64,000 bases of DNA from contig JBFXFT010000006.1 of NCBI GenBank assembly GCA_050178795.1, positions 1 through 64,000 on the forward strand. The letters are read 5' to 3'. Shown piece after piece: positions 16,916 through 24,369 of the stretch. The first letter of the stretch is position 1. Each line of letters begins with the position of its first letter. The position numbers and the translations under genes are program-made. The DNA comes from STF1-184 sp050178795. Lineage in GTDB: Bacteria > Bacillota > Clostridia > Christensenellales > UBA1242. The notes under the pieces were generated by a model, which saw only the letters and a list, made by a program, of their open reading frames with translations, was not told the origin of the DNA and did not search any database.

Positions 16916-17656
16916 ATGAATGTTGTAATAACCTCTGGCGGTACGAGTGAAAAGATTGACGATGTGCGCAAAATTACAAATAGATCAAGTGGCAAACTTG
17001 GTTCAATAATAGCAAGTACGCTTTTAACTGACAAAGACCTACAAATTGAAAACCTATTTTATATATGCTCTAAAACCGCCCTAAAGCCAACTGGCAATAA
17101 AGCCCACATAATTGTTGTAGAAAGTGCAAATAGTGTCTTAGAAGCGGTTAAAACGGTTTTAAAGGACAATAAAATAGATGTTTTTATTCACACTATGGCA
17201 GTTTCCGATTACACGGTGCAATATGTCTCAACCAGTGGGCTACTTGCCGAGTATATAGAAAAAAATGTTAATAGAGAGCCAATAAAATATTTAATTGATA
17301 ATAACCAAAATAAACTTGCAGTAAACACAAAGATTTCTTCAAACGAAGATGATTTAATAATAAAACTGAAAAAGACGCCTAAAATAATATCTCAAATAAA
17401 ACTAATAAGCCCAAATACCTTTTTAATTGGCTTTAAACTTTTAAACGATGTGCCATTTGAGGAGCTAAAAAATAGGGCACTTGAACTTATGGCAAAAAAC
17501 AGTTGTGACTTGGTTGTAGGTAACGATTTAAGCAATATAACAAAATATAGACACTTAGCAACAATTTTTGACACTATGGGTAACGAGTTATTTTGCAAAA
17601 CCAAGAAGCAAATTGCAGAGACACTAACTTTAAAAATAAAAAATATGAGGTGGTAA
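16916..17656 (+). CDS. coaB: Phosphopantothenate-cysteine ligase (CoaB)
   Basis: Joins cysteine to 4'-phosphopantothenate in coenzyme A synthesis, upstream of the CoaC step. Visible: the N-terminal nucleotide-binding motif VVITSGGTSEKIDDVRKITN with RSSGKLG, and the later motifs IHTMAVSDY (about 100-108), FLIGFKLL (about 163) and DLVVGNDL (about 200). The 246 aa length fits stand-alone CoaB. Transcribed with coaC (one-base gap) and the next gene (one-base gap), so expression is tightly coupled. Confidence 0.93.
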   Translation: MNVVITSGGTSEKIDDVRKITNRSSGKLGSIIASTLLTDKDLQIENLFYICSKTALKPTGNKAHIIVVESANSVLEAVKTVLKDNKIDVFIHTMAVSDYTVQYVSTSGLLAEYIEKNVNREPIKYLIDNNQNKLAVNTKISSNEDDLIIKLKKTPKIISQIKLISPNTFLIGFKLLNDVPFEELKNRALELMAKNSCDLVVGNDLSNITKYRHLATIFDTMGNELFCKTKKQIAETLTLKIKNMRW

Positions 17657-17657
17657 T

Positions 17658-18758
17658 ATGGGAACAAAAGACATAAAAGAGTACACAACTTATAGCGATT
17701 CAAACTATTATTCTTTTTTGACAGACGAAGACTTTAAATTAAGAAAACATTTAAAACTACAACGCTATATTGTGGGCAAATATCACGCAAAAAAGTTGGG
17801 TGTTGATTTAATTGAAACTATTGATGATATGAATAGCCTTTCTCGTGATAGATACTATTTGTCTATGGCTTCAAATGAAGATCGTATACCTAAATTAAGA
17901 AATCAAGCGAAGAGCTTAATTTTACAGGGCGCAGACTTGACAATATATGGATGTTTAGAAAACGAAATGTTTGGACCAGGTTCCTCGGCACTTGATTTAA
18001 CTTTTTATCGCGAAAAGGAACAAGAATTAAAAAACTATTTGATTAGCGCTGGCGCAAATATTAATTCGCTAAGTTTAATTGAAACTTTGTCGTGGGCTTC
18101 CAATGATCAATATTCTACAAATGCCGACAATAAAGAACTGGACAGTGACACAAGAACTGCACTAAAATTGGAGAGGCTGATAAATGGTGGTTTTGCCACC
18201 GTTGACGGCAGATTGCAAAGTAAATTTTTTGGCAAAGTAACATTGAGTACTCCTCTAATTATTGCGGTAACTAAACTTAGGTTTCATACCATAAAAAAAT
18301 TGCTTCAACTCAACTCCAATCCATTTTATAGAGCAATACAATTTGATGTTTCAAATAATCGTAGCCAAAAGGAAACGCATTCAGAAAAACCTTTTGAACG
18401 AAAAACGGCACTAGAATATTGTTTTGATAAGAGAGCGTGGCTTATAGAACAATTAAGTGGGCAAATAGACGAAAAGATGTATCCAGACGCAAGGAATTTA
18501 TATACAAAGCAACTATTTGTTGCAGGCAAGATAATTGAACTTTTAACAAATTATGAGGACGAATGGAAAAGGGCAAACAAGTTTATACCAGAGGAATATT
18601 ATAATAAAAATTTTTTGTGTTATGTGGTAGATAAAAAGAACAGTGAATTAACAAAAAAGGACGTAGGAAAAACGGTTTATAAAGTTAGACGAGTAGATAA
18701 AATATTAAAAATCATAAATTCAAACAAGCCACAAGTAGAAAATAATTTAGAACTATAA
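17658..18758 (+). CDS. Ankyrin-repeat-like hypothetical protein
   Basis: 366 aa, soluble. Degenerate ankyrin-like helices can be seen: QAKSLILQGADLTIYG (about 87-102), LKNYLISAGANINSLS (about 125-140) and TPLIIAVTKLRFHTIKKLLQLNSNPF (about 199-224). Each has the usual turn ending in G-A-[DN] or N-S-N. Ankyrin repeats mediate protein binding; no enzymatic motif is apparent. It begins one base after coaB with its own GAGGTGG site, although no functional link to coenzyme A is evident. A shared terminator follows at 18760. Confidence 0.6.
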   Translation: MGTKDIKEYTTYSDSNYYSFLTDEDFKLRKHLKLQRYIVGKYHAKKLGVDLIETIDDMNSLSRDRYYLSMASNEDRIPKLRNQAKSLILQGADLTIYGCLENEMFGPGSSALDLTFYREKEQELKNYLISAGANINSLSLIETLSWASNDQYSTNADNKELDSDTRTALKLERLINGGFATVDGRLQSKFFGKVTLSTPLIIAVTKLRFHTIKKLLQLNSNPFYRAIQFDVSNNRSQKETHSEKPFERKTALEYCFDKRAWLIEQLSGQIDEKMYPDARNLYTKQLFVAGKIIELLTNYEDEWKRANKFIPEEYYNKNFLCYVVDKKNSELTKKDVGKTVYKVRRVDKILKIINSNKPQVENNLEL

Positions 18759-18759
18759 A

Positions 18760-18786
18760 AAAAGCACAACATTTTGTTGTGCTTTT
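18760..18786. terminator. Bidirectional terminator
   Basis: AAAAGCACAAC pairs with GTTGTGCTTTT around a five-base loop between two convergent genes. Confidence 0.85.
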
Positions 18787-18791
18787 CAATT

Positions 18792-19349
18792 TTATGCTGT
18801 TTTTTCGTCTGGCATTGTTATTTCTGCCACCCAGTTTATTGCTGGCTCTGTAAATAGTGTTTTAAAGCCGTGTTTTAAGTTGTCAAAATTTTTCTCATTT
18901 AGTGCGTGGTCTAATTTGTCAACAAAAGACTTTTCAAGTAGTAGGGAGTCGTCTTCTTGCTTTGTTCCACTCGCAAATATGTAACTTGTCCAAGTGGACC
19001 AATCGTCGTGCTCTAAAGCGGCAATCGTCTCTAGCATATTTGGCTCTTTTAAAGTGCTAATCATAGTTTTAACTTGCTCGCTTTCAAAAGTTATGTGCTC
19101 TATGTCTTTTAGCCAACCTCTTGCAATATTTCTATCCGAATCTTTTTCCTCCTCAGATAAATCTCTATAAGCGGTTTTCATTTGCCTTGTCCAACGCTCA
19201 GATTTTTCTGCAGGAATTATTAAGTCGCCATTTTCAAGCCTTATGGAGTGTTTGTTTTGATTGTCAAGCCAATGGTTAAATTGCTTATGGTTTAAACTTG
19301 CAAGTATTTTTAAATCGTGATTAAGTTTAATGTTTTCTTGAGAGTTCAT
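18792..19349 (-). CDS. RyR-like domain protein (hypothetical)
   Basis: 185 aa. Two halves both show an H-x-x-[FW]-x-x-W motif (NHKQFNHWLDNQ and EHDDWSTWTSYI). The first half also has RWTRQMKTAYRDLSEEEKDSDR. The LSEEEK-SDR pattern is typical of RyR-type and phage-encoded small proteins that share the sequence E/H-x-W ... LSExEKxxDR. Ligand and function are unknown. Cytosolic, with a GAGGC ribosome site upstream of the ATG. It stands alone on the minus strand. Confidence 0.5.
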   Translation of the reverse strand: MNSQENIKLNHDLKILASLNHKQFNHWLDNQNKHSIRLENGDLIIPAEKSERWTRQMKTAYRDLSEEEKDSDRNIARGWLKDIEHITFESEQVKTMISTLKEPNMLETIAALEHDDWSTWTSYIFASGTKQEDDSLLLEKSFVDKLDHALNEKNFDNLKHGFKTLFTEPAINWVAEITMPDEKTA

Positions 19350-19423
19350 TTTTTGCCTCTTTACAATAAAAATTTATTTATATTATATTACATAAGACCA
19401 AAAAAGGCAATATAAAAATTTTA

Positions 19424-19450
19424 TAAAAAAACCAGTAGTTATACTGGCTT
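19424..19450 (-). terminator. Terminator of the XRE regulator gene
   Basis: Read on the minus strand, the stem GCCAGTA/TACTGGT is followed by a T run (A run at 19424-19430 on plus). Located just downstream of the gene ending at 19459. Confidence 0.75.
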
Positions 19451-19458
19451 TTTATTAT

Positions 19459-19662
19459 TTATTTTATTATTCTGTCTATTAATTCATCAAGGCTTACACC
19501 ATAAAAATCCGCTAATTTTATGCATTCTTCTATATTCGGCATGTGTATATTCGCTTCCCAACGTGAAATGTTTTGCTGTTTAATATTTGTTTTTAAAGCC
19601 AGTTCGCTTTGGGTCAATTTATTTAATTGTCGTATTGTTTTTAGGCTTTTTCCTATATCCAT
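19459..19662 (-). CDS. XRE-family transcriptional regulator
   Basis: 67 aa, essentially one Cro/C1-type helix-turn-helix: LKTIRQLNKLTQSELALKTN, then QQNISRWEANIHMPNIEECIKLADFYGVSLDELI. Complete for a minimal single-domain repressor. It is divergent from a zinc-ribbon membrane protein gene. The shared intergenic region carries two copies of an 18-base palindromic site, one of them between the -35 and -10 boxes of the divergent promoter. This strongly suggests that the protein represses that gene and probably itself. Confidence 0.85.
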   Translation of the reverse strand: MDIGKSLKTIRQLNKLTQSELALKTNIKQQNISRWEANIHMPNIEECIKLADFYGVSLDELIDRIIK

Positions 19663-19700
19663 AAATTTATAACCTCTTTAATGTATTAATAAATATATTT

Positions 19701-19718
19701 TTACACGAATACGAGTAA
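19701..19718. promoter_or_regulatory. Operator 1 of the XRE regulator (imperfect palindrome)
   Basis: TTACACGAATACGAGTAA: the same half-site TTACACGA as operator 2, with one mismatch in the second arm. Centre-to-centre distance to operator 2 is 28 bases. It lies on the regulator-gene side, so it probably serves autorepression. Confidence 0.7.
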
Positions 19719-19723
19719 AATAG

Positions 19724-19752
19724 TTGACTTACACGAAATCGTGTAATAAAAT
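19724..19752 (+). promoter_or_regulatory. Promoter with perfect palindromic operator between -35 and -10
   Basis: TTGACT (19724-19729) and TAAAAT (19747-19752) are 17 bases apart. The perfect palindrome TTACACGA-AA... read as TTACACGAAATCGTGTAA occupies 19729-19746, filling the spacer exactly. Repressor binding there would block RNA polymerase. It drives the zinc-ribbon gene at 19780. Confidence 0.85.
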
Positions 19753-19779
19753 ATTAAAAATGATAGATAGAGGTGAATT

Positions 19780-20199
19780 ATGTATTGTAGAAATTGTGGC
19801 AAAGAATTATTTGATGACGCTTATGTTTGTTTGAGATGTGGTACAGCAGTTCCTGAAAATTTTGCCAAAGTAAAGGAGACGGTAGAAGTTCCTGAAAATA
19901 AATTTTGTCCTAATTGTGGTAAAGAAATAGACAAAAACGCATATATCTGTATTAATTGTGGTGCAAAAATTCAAAATGATGAGAAAACATCAAATATTGA
20001 TAATGGAAAGACTTTGGGCATAATTGGTATAATTTTTGCTCTTATTATACCTCTTGTAACATGGATTTGTAGTGGCATAGGGTTGAGTAGGGCGAACAAG
20101 GCGGGAGATGAGAGTTCCCAAACACTAAATATTGTTGCACTTATAATATCGGTTTTTGTTTTTCTAATTGTTCTACTAATCAATGTTTATTCTTATTAA
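19780..20199 (+). CDS. Double zinc-ribbon membrane protein
   Basis: 139 aa. Two consecutive zinc ribbons, each CxxCG...CxxCG: YCRNCGKELFDDAYVCLRCG at 2-21 and FCPNCGKEIDKNAYICINCG at about 45-64. A linker and two membrane helices follow (about 83-103 and 118-138). Such proteins are common in Bacillota, and the ribbons face the cytosol; substrate and function are unknown. Regulated by the divergent XRE repressor, as shown by the palindrome inside its promoter. GAGGTGA ribosome site. Confidence 0.75.
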   Translation: MYCRNCGKELFDDAYVCLRCGTAVPENFAKVKETVEVPENKFCPNCGKEIDKNAYICINCGAKIQNDEKTSNIDNGKTLGIIGIIFALIIPLVTWICSGIGLSRANKAGDESSQTLNIVALIISVFVFLIVLLINVYSY

Positions 20200-20206
20200 T
20201 ATTCGT

Positions 20207-20235
20207 TTTACTTTTTTGTTATTTTATTATATAAT
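20207..20235 (+). promoter_or_regulatory. Promoter of the glyS T-box transcript
   Basis: TTTACT (20207-20212), 17-base spacer, TATAAT (20230-20235). It lies directly after the preceding stop codon and starts the T-box leader near 20242. Confidence 0.7.
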
Positions 20236-20241
20236 TGACAC

Positions 20242-20430
20242 ATAAATCCGTTTAGTAGGTGTGGCGATCTATTAGGAGGTGCTAAAATGGCACTCGCTTT
20301 TATTGAATTTGTGCGTAAACAAAAATTAAGGTGAGAGCTTGTGCTCTAAATAGGGTGGAACCGCGGTTATATTTTTTAAAAAATCGTCCCTTGCAGTTTT
20401 ATTTTTGCTAAAAATTTAACTGCATTTTTT
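20242..20430 (+). ncRNA. Glycine T-box leader (tRNA-sensing riboswitch) of glyS
   Basis: The hallmark T-box sequence AGGGTGGAACCGCG is at 20352-20365. The Stem I region lies upstream (about 20245-20335). The competing terminator is a TGCAGTT/AACTGCA stem (20392-20424) followed by TTTTTT. Uncharged tRNA-Gly binding would stabilise the antiterminator and allow glyS transcription. GGC triplets occur in the Stem I part (20263-20265, 20289-20291) and one may be the specifier; I did not fold the RNA to decide. Confidence 0.92.
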
Positions 20431-20453
20431 ATTTAAAAGTTAGGAGACATATT

Positions 20454-21842
20454 ATGAGCAAAGTAACAATGGACAAGGTAGTTAACTTATGCAAAAACAG
20501 AGGTTTTATTTTTGCAGGAAGTGAAATTTATGGTGGACTAGCAAACGCTTGGGACTACGGTCAACTAGGAGTTGAATTAAAAAACAACATAAAGCGAGCA
20601 TGGTGGAAAAAGTTTGTGCAAGAGAGCCCTTACAACGTAGGACTTGACAGTGCAATTTTAATGAATCCAAAAACTTGGGAAGCAAGCGGACATCTAAGTG
20701 GTTTTAGTGACCCACTTATGGACTGCAAGACGTGTAAAACTAGGCATAGAGCGGATACTTTAATTGAAAATTATCTAAATAAAAAAGGCAAGACAGAAAA
20801 AATTGAGGGTATGACTAACAGCCAGTTAAAGGCTTACATTGACGAGCACGGCATCGCTTGTCCCAACTGTGGCGGACACGACTTTACAGATATTAGAAGT
20901 TTTAACCTTATGTTTAAGACCTTTATGGGTGTAAGTGAAGACAGCGTTAACACTGTTTATTTAAGACCAGAGACCGCACAAGGCATTTTTGTTAACTTTA
21001 AAAATGTTGCAAGGACTACGAGGAAAAAAATACCATTTGGAATAGCACAAATAGGCAAGAGTTTTAGAAACGAAATAACTCCAGGCAATTTTATTTTTAG
21101 AATTCGTGAGTTTGAGCAAATGGAGTTAGAGTTCTTTTGTAAACCAGGCGAAGACTTAGAGTGGTTTGATTATTGGAAAAACTTTTGTTACAACTGGTTA
21201 TTAAAACTTGGTATGAAAAAGGAAAGTTTAAGTATGCGCGACCACGCAAAAGAGGAACTTAGCCATTACTCTAAGGCAACGACAGATATTGAATTTATGT
21301 TTCCTTTTGGAAAGGGCGAACTTTGGGGCATAGCAGATAGGACTGACTTTGACCTTAAAAGGCACAGTGAAGTTAGCGGCGTTAACTTGGAGTACTTAGA
21401 CCCTGTGACTAATGAAAAATATTTGCCTTACGTAATTGAGCCAAGTTTAGGTGCAGATAGGGTGCTACTTGCATTTTTGAGCGACGCCTATGAGGAAGAA
21501 GAGTTAGAGGGTGGCGACACAAGAGTAGTGTTACATTTGCACCCAGCATTAGCACCTTATAAAGTTGCTGTACTTCCTCTTGTTAAAAAGTTGCATACGG
21601 AAAAAGCAGAAGAGGTTTTTGCACTTTTAAGTAACCACTTTATGTGCGACTATGATGAGTCAGGTAGCATTGGTAAACGCTATCGTAGACAAGACGAAGT
21701 AGGAACGCCATTTAGCATAACAATAGATGATGAAACTTTAAACAAAGGCACAGTTACAATAAGGCATAGAGACACTATGGTTCAAGAGGTAGTAAAAGTA
21801 GAAGACGTAGCAAGTTATGTTGAAAAATATTTAGAGTTTTAA
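20454..21842 (+). CDS. glyS: Glycyl-tRNA synthetase, alpha2 type
   Basis: Class II aminoacyl-tRNA synthetase that charges tRNA-Gly. The N-terminus CKNRGFIFAGSEIYGG is diagnostic for the single-chain (GlyQS) type used by Bacillota and archaea/eukaryotes, not the alpha2beta2 form. Class II motif 2 region is SFRNEITPGNFIFRIREFEQME (about 202-223), motif 3 region PYVIEPSLGADRVLLAFL (about 325-342). A zinc-type knuckle (CKTC...CPNCGG) lies in the insert at about 93-142. The C-terminal anticodon-binding domain is complete (462 aa). Controlled by the T-box directly upstream and terminated at 21858. Confidence 0.97.
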   Translation: MSKVTMDKVVNLCKNRGFIFAGSEIYGGLANAWDYGQLGVELKNNIKRAWWKKFVQESPYNVGLDSAILMNPKTWEASGHLSGFSDPLMDCKTCKTRHRADTLIENYLNKKGKTEKIEGMTNSQLKAYIDEHGIACPNCGGHDFTDIRSFNLMFKTFMGVSEDSVNTVYLRPETAQGIFVNFKNVARTTRKKIPFGIAQIGKSFRNEITPGNFIFRIREFEQMELEFFCKPGEDLEWFDYWKNFCYNWLLKLGMKKESLSMRDHAKEELSHYSKATTDIEFMFPFGKGELWGIADRTDFDLKRHSEVSGVNLEYLDPVTNEKYLPYVIEPSLGADRVLLAFLSDAYEEEELEGGDTRVVLHLHPALAPYKVAVLPLVKKLHTEKAEEVFALLSNHFMCDYDESGSIGKRYRRQDEVGTPFSITIDDETLNKGTVTIRHRDTMVQEVVKVEDVASYVEKYLEF

Positions 21843-21857
21843 AAACATTTAAGCATA

Positions 21858-21885
21858 AAAAAAGAGGGATTAATCCCTCTTTTTA
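21858..21885. terminator. Terminator after glyS (bidirectional)
   Basis: AAAAAAGAGGGATT pairs with AATCCCTCTTTTT in a near-perfect stem with T run, between convergent genes. Confidence 0.85.
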
Positions 21886-21894
21886 TTTGTTTTT

Positions 21895-22350
21895 TTACAC
21901 TTCTTTGTAGTTATAAATTTCCAAATCTCTTACGTGGTCTTCGCCTTCAAAAGTAAATGTTCTATTGTGCTCGCCTTCAACCATGCCAGTAATTTTAAAA
22001 ATTTCGCCAGATTTATTCTTTAATAGAGTGTTTGGTTTAAACTTTGCTTTACCCAAAAATGTAAAGGTTTTTGCCTCTCTATCCATTTCAAGTAGTGGTT
22101 TTAAAACACCCTTTATGCCTTGGTCAATTAGTTTAAATTGCTCAGCATTTTCACTAAAAGTTTTGCTAATATAGGCTGCTATTGCCATATTTTTTTTAGT
22201 TTTATCTACCTTTGCTTTTATTTTGTCCCCAAGTTTATTGAAAAAACTGCCATCAATTACCTTTTTTTCTTTTTTAGGCTCATCAACTTTTTCTGCCTCA
22301 GCAGTTACAGTTGGTTCTGAAGTGCTTTCAATTTTTTCTTCTTCTGCCAT
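21895..22350 (-). CDS. Hypothetical acidic/basic soluble protein
   Basis: 151 aa, unknown family. Residues 1-33 are low-complexity and charged (rich in E, T, V, K) and likely disordered. Residues 35-85 are helical (SFFNKLGDKIKAKVDKTKKN). The C-terminal 60 residues are beta-rich with F-T-F-L-G-K-A-K-F repeats, resembling a small barrel. No signal peptide or membrane segment. The AGGAG ribosome site supports the start. Monocistronic on the minus strand. Confidence 0.6.
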   Translation of the reverse strand: MAEEEKIESTSEPTVTAEAEKVDEPKKEKKVIDGSFFNKLGDKIKAKVDKTKKNMAIAAYISKTFSENAEQFKLIDQGIKGVLKPLLEMDREAKTFTFLGKAKFKPNTLLKNKSGEIFKITGMVEGEHNRTFTFEGEDHVRDLEIYNYKEV

Positions 22351-22423
22351 TTTTACCTTCTCCTTACATATTAACTAATTGAATTGTAGCATAAAAAGAT
22401 ATCAAAAAGCAATTTTTTTTGTA

Positions 22424-22452
22424 TTGACGATAAAAAAATATTGTGGTACTAT
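22424..22452 (+). promoter_or_regulatory. Promoter of the cysteine-triplet protein gene, with GTACTAT direct repeat
   Basis: TTGACG (22424-22429), 17-base spacer, TACTAT (22447-22452). The heptamer GTACTAT occurs over the -10 region (22446-22452) and again 13 bases later (22459-22465), which could be a binding site or chance in A/T-rich DNA. Confidence 0.7.
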
Positions 22453-22499
22453 ATTAGAGTACTATTTATAGTTAGCAAGCAATAAAAGGAATTTGAATT

Positions 22500-22898
22500 A
22501 TGGAAAATAAAGATTTAAACAACAAATATTACATATTTGAAGGCAACAATATGTATGCAAAATCAAAATATAGTTTAGAAGAGGCAAAGGCTGCTTTTGC
22601 AACCATGCAAGACTGTGAAAACTGTGTAAACAGCGTTAATTGCAGCGAGTGCCAAAATTTAGTAAATTGTCAATATTGCGACAGTTGTGAAAATTTGGTT
22701 AACTGCACAAACTGTAGAGACACTAAAAATTCAAAAGGTTGTGATGATTGCCAAAATTGTGACAGTTGCGACAGTTGTGAAGACTGTGAAAACTGCACTT
22801 CTTGTGTAAACTGCGAAAGATGTGAAAAATGTATAAGTGTAGAAAATTTGGTGGCAAAAAGAGGTATTGACGGCACAGAAAACCAAATTGTAATGTAA
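22500..22898 (+). CDS. Cysteine-triplet repeat protein
   Basis: 132 aa with no family I can name. Between residues 39 and 111 there are 20 cysteines, all exactly in a three-residue register (39, 42, 48, 51, 57, 60, 63, 69, 72, then 81 to 111 every third residue without gap). Register positions lacking Cys carry Ser, Leu or Thr. The intervening residues are mostly N, D, E and S. The N-terminal 38 residues are a normal soluble segment (YYIFEGNNMYAKSKYSLEEA), and there is no signal peptide. Such a pattern could make a repetitive beta-solenoid with one Cys face or a multi-metal site. Own consensus promoter and terminator; single-gene unit. Confidence 0.7.
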   Translation: MENKDLNNKYYIFEGNNMYAKSKYSLEEAKAAFATMQDCENCVNSVNCSECQNLVNCQYCDSCENLVNCTNCRDTKNSKGCDDCQNCDSCDSCEDCENCTSCVNCERCEKCISVENLVAKRGIDGTENQIVM

Positions 22899-22915
22899 TA
22901 CAATAAAAACTACAT

Positions 22916-22948
22916 AAAAACTGTTTATTATATAGACAGTTTTTTTAT
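22916..22948 (+). terminator. Rho-independent terminator
   Basis: AAAAACTGT pairs with ACAGTTTTT around a short loop, followed by T residues, after the cysteine-triplet gene. Confidence 0.75.
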
Positions 22949-23026
22949 TTGACTTATGGACTTACATTGAATAAAATGATTATATATGGTAAATTCGCCT
23001 ATTGTGTGCGAATACTAGGAGTTTTT

Positions 23027-24292
23027 ATGAAGAAGAGAATATTTAGTTTAATATTGGTGGCTAGTTTTATCGCTACATCTGTTACATTTGTTAGTGGTTG
23101 TGGGGAAGTAAAGCCAGAAGACTATGTTGCGACCACTCCAGTAAGTTATGTAACATTAAATGTAAACCCAAGTATTGAACTAGTTACAGATACTAACGAT
23201 AGGGTTGTTGCAATAAACTCTGTAAATGATGACGGAGAGGCAATTTTAAGTGTAGCAAACTATTATGGATACAAAATTGAGGACGCAACTATTGCAATAG
23301 CGAGAACTATGGCTCAAGCGGGCTATATTGAAGCACTTGCAAGCAGTGAAGACAGCGAAAACGCTTTTTACATATCTGTAGTCGCTACAACTAATGAAAT
23401 ACAAGAAAGGGTTGAAAGCAAAATAAAGGCAAATGCCGATGACTTTTTTAGAACCAGTGGTATTTTTGCTTTTGCTGTAGCACATGGTGTGCCAGATAGA
23501 ATTGACGATTTGGCATATAACATCTTTAACAACACAAGCAGTGGAAATTTACTATTCTTAATGTTAAAAGCAATGTCATACGACCCAGATTTATCAATTG
23601 ATGATGTTGCAGACCTTAATTATTCCGAACTAATGAATACCATTAGAACCCAAATGAATAATATGGAAGAACTTCATACTCAAACACAAAAACAAGCCTA
23701 TTTGGCGGCAAGGGAGACTTTACAAGAAGGTTTTGAACAAGACTTAGCAACATTATTTAATGATGCGTCATACGACACTCTACTAAGTGAACTTGCAACT
23801 TTAATAGCTGACTATCAATATGCAATAGCACATAGTGAAAGCATAACTACAATAGTTGAAGCAATACAAGACAAGCAAGATGCGATAGACACTTTAAAGG
23901 CAACTTTAATTGTCTCTCACTCTGGCGCTTATGTAACATTGAGAAACACATATCAAGCACAAGTTCAAGCAACTTTAAGTAATTATGCTGACTCTGCAAG
24001 CAATCAAACTGCGGTTCAACTACTTGCAACGCTAAGGACGCAATATGAAATAAATTATAACTTTGCAACGCAATCTGCTGGCAAGAGTTTTGAGTTTCAA
24101 TATGACGCATGGAAACCTGTAACAACAACCGAAATAGATACATTTATGAGTACCACTGCAATGAGGGCAAAAAGTACAGTGGTTGAAAATACAATAGTGG
24201 CAGCAGTTCAAAACGCAATAGACAAAATTACGCCATACAATGCAGGCAGATTTGGAGACAGTGAAACAATAATTTGGACTTTGTCTATGTAA
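23027..24292 (+). CDS. Lipoprotein with RsgI-like middle domain
   Basis: 421 aa from the ATG at 23027. I prefer this to the longer frame from 22949 because a CTAGGAG site precedes it and a classical lipoprotein signal follows: basic MKKR, hydrophobic core and lipobox VSGC with Cys25. Residues about 40-130 (SYVTLNVNPSIELVTDTNDRVV..., then NDDGEAIL) match the extracytoplasmic middle domain of RsgI anti-sigma factors, recognisable by the V-N-P-S-I-E motif. The N-terminal anti-sigma domain and transmembrane helix are absent and replaced by a lipid anchor. The C-terminal half is helical and Gln/Ala-rich with coiled-coil character. Lies on the outer face of the membrane; role unknown. Confidence 0.75.
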   Translation: MKKRIFSLILVASFIATSVTFVSGCGEVKPEDYVATTPVSYVTLNVNPSIELVTDTNDRVVAINSVNDDGEAILSVANYYGYKIEDATIAIARTMAQAGYIEALASSEDSENAFYISVVATTNEIQERVESKIKANADDFFRTSGIFAFAVAHGVPDRIDDLAYNIFNNTSSGNLLFLMLKAMSYDPDLSIDDVADLNYSELMNTIRTQMNNMEELHTQTQKQAYLAARETLQEGFEQDLATLFNDASYDTLLSELATLIADYQYAIAHSESITTIVEAIQDKQDAIDTLKATLIVSHSGAYVTLRNTYQAQVQATLSNYADSASNQTAVQLLATLRTQYEINYNFATQSAGKSFEFQYDAWKPVTTTEIDTFMSTTAMRAKSTVVENTIVAAVQNAIDKITPYNAGRFGDSETIIWTLSM

Positions 24293-24369
24293 GATTAAAA
24301 TTGCCTCTTTACAACACATAATTTTTTAGGTATAATTTAATAAGAAAATTAAAAAGGAAATTGAGGATT

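Noticed and set aside
22670..22903. Minus-strand reading frame opposite the cysteine-triplet gene
   Set aside because: The Ser/Gln/Phe-rich product is the mirror of the TGT/TGC repeats; the plus-strand frame has a promoter, ribosome site and ordered register.
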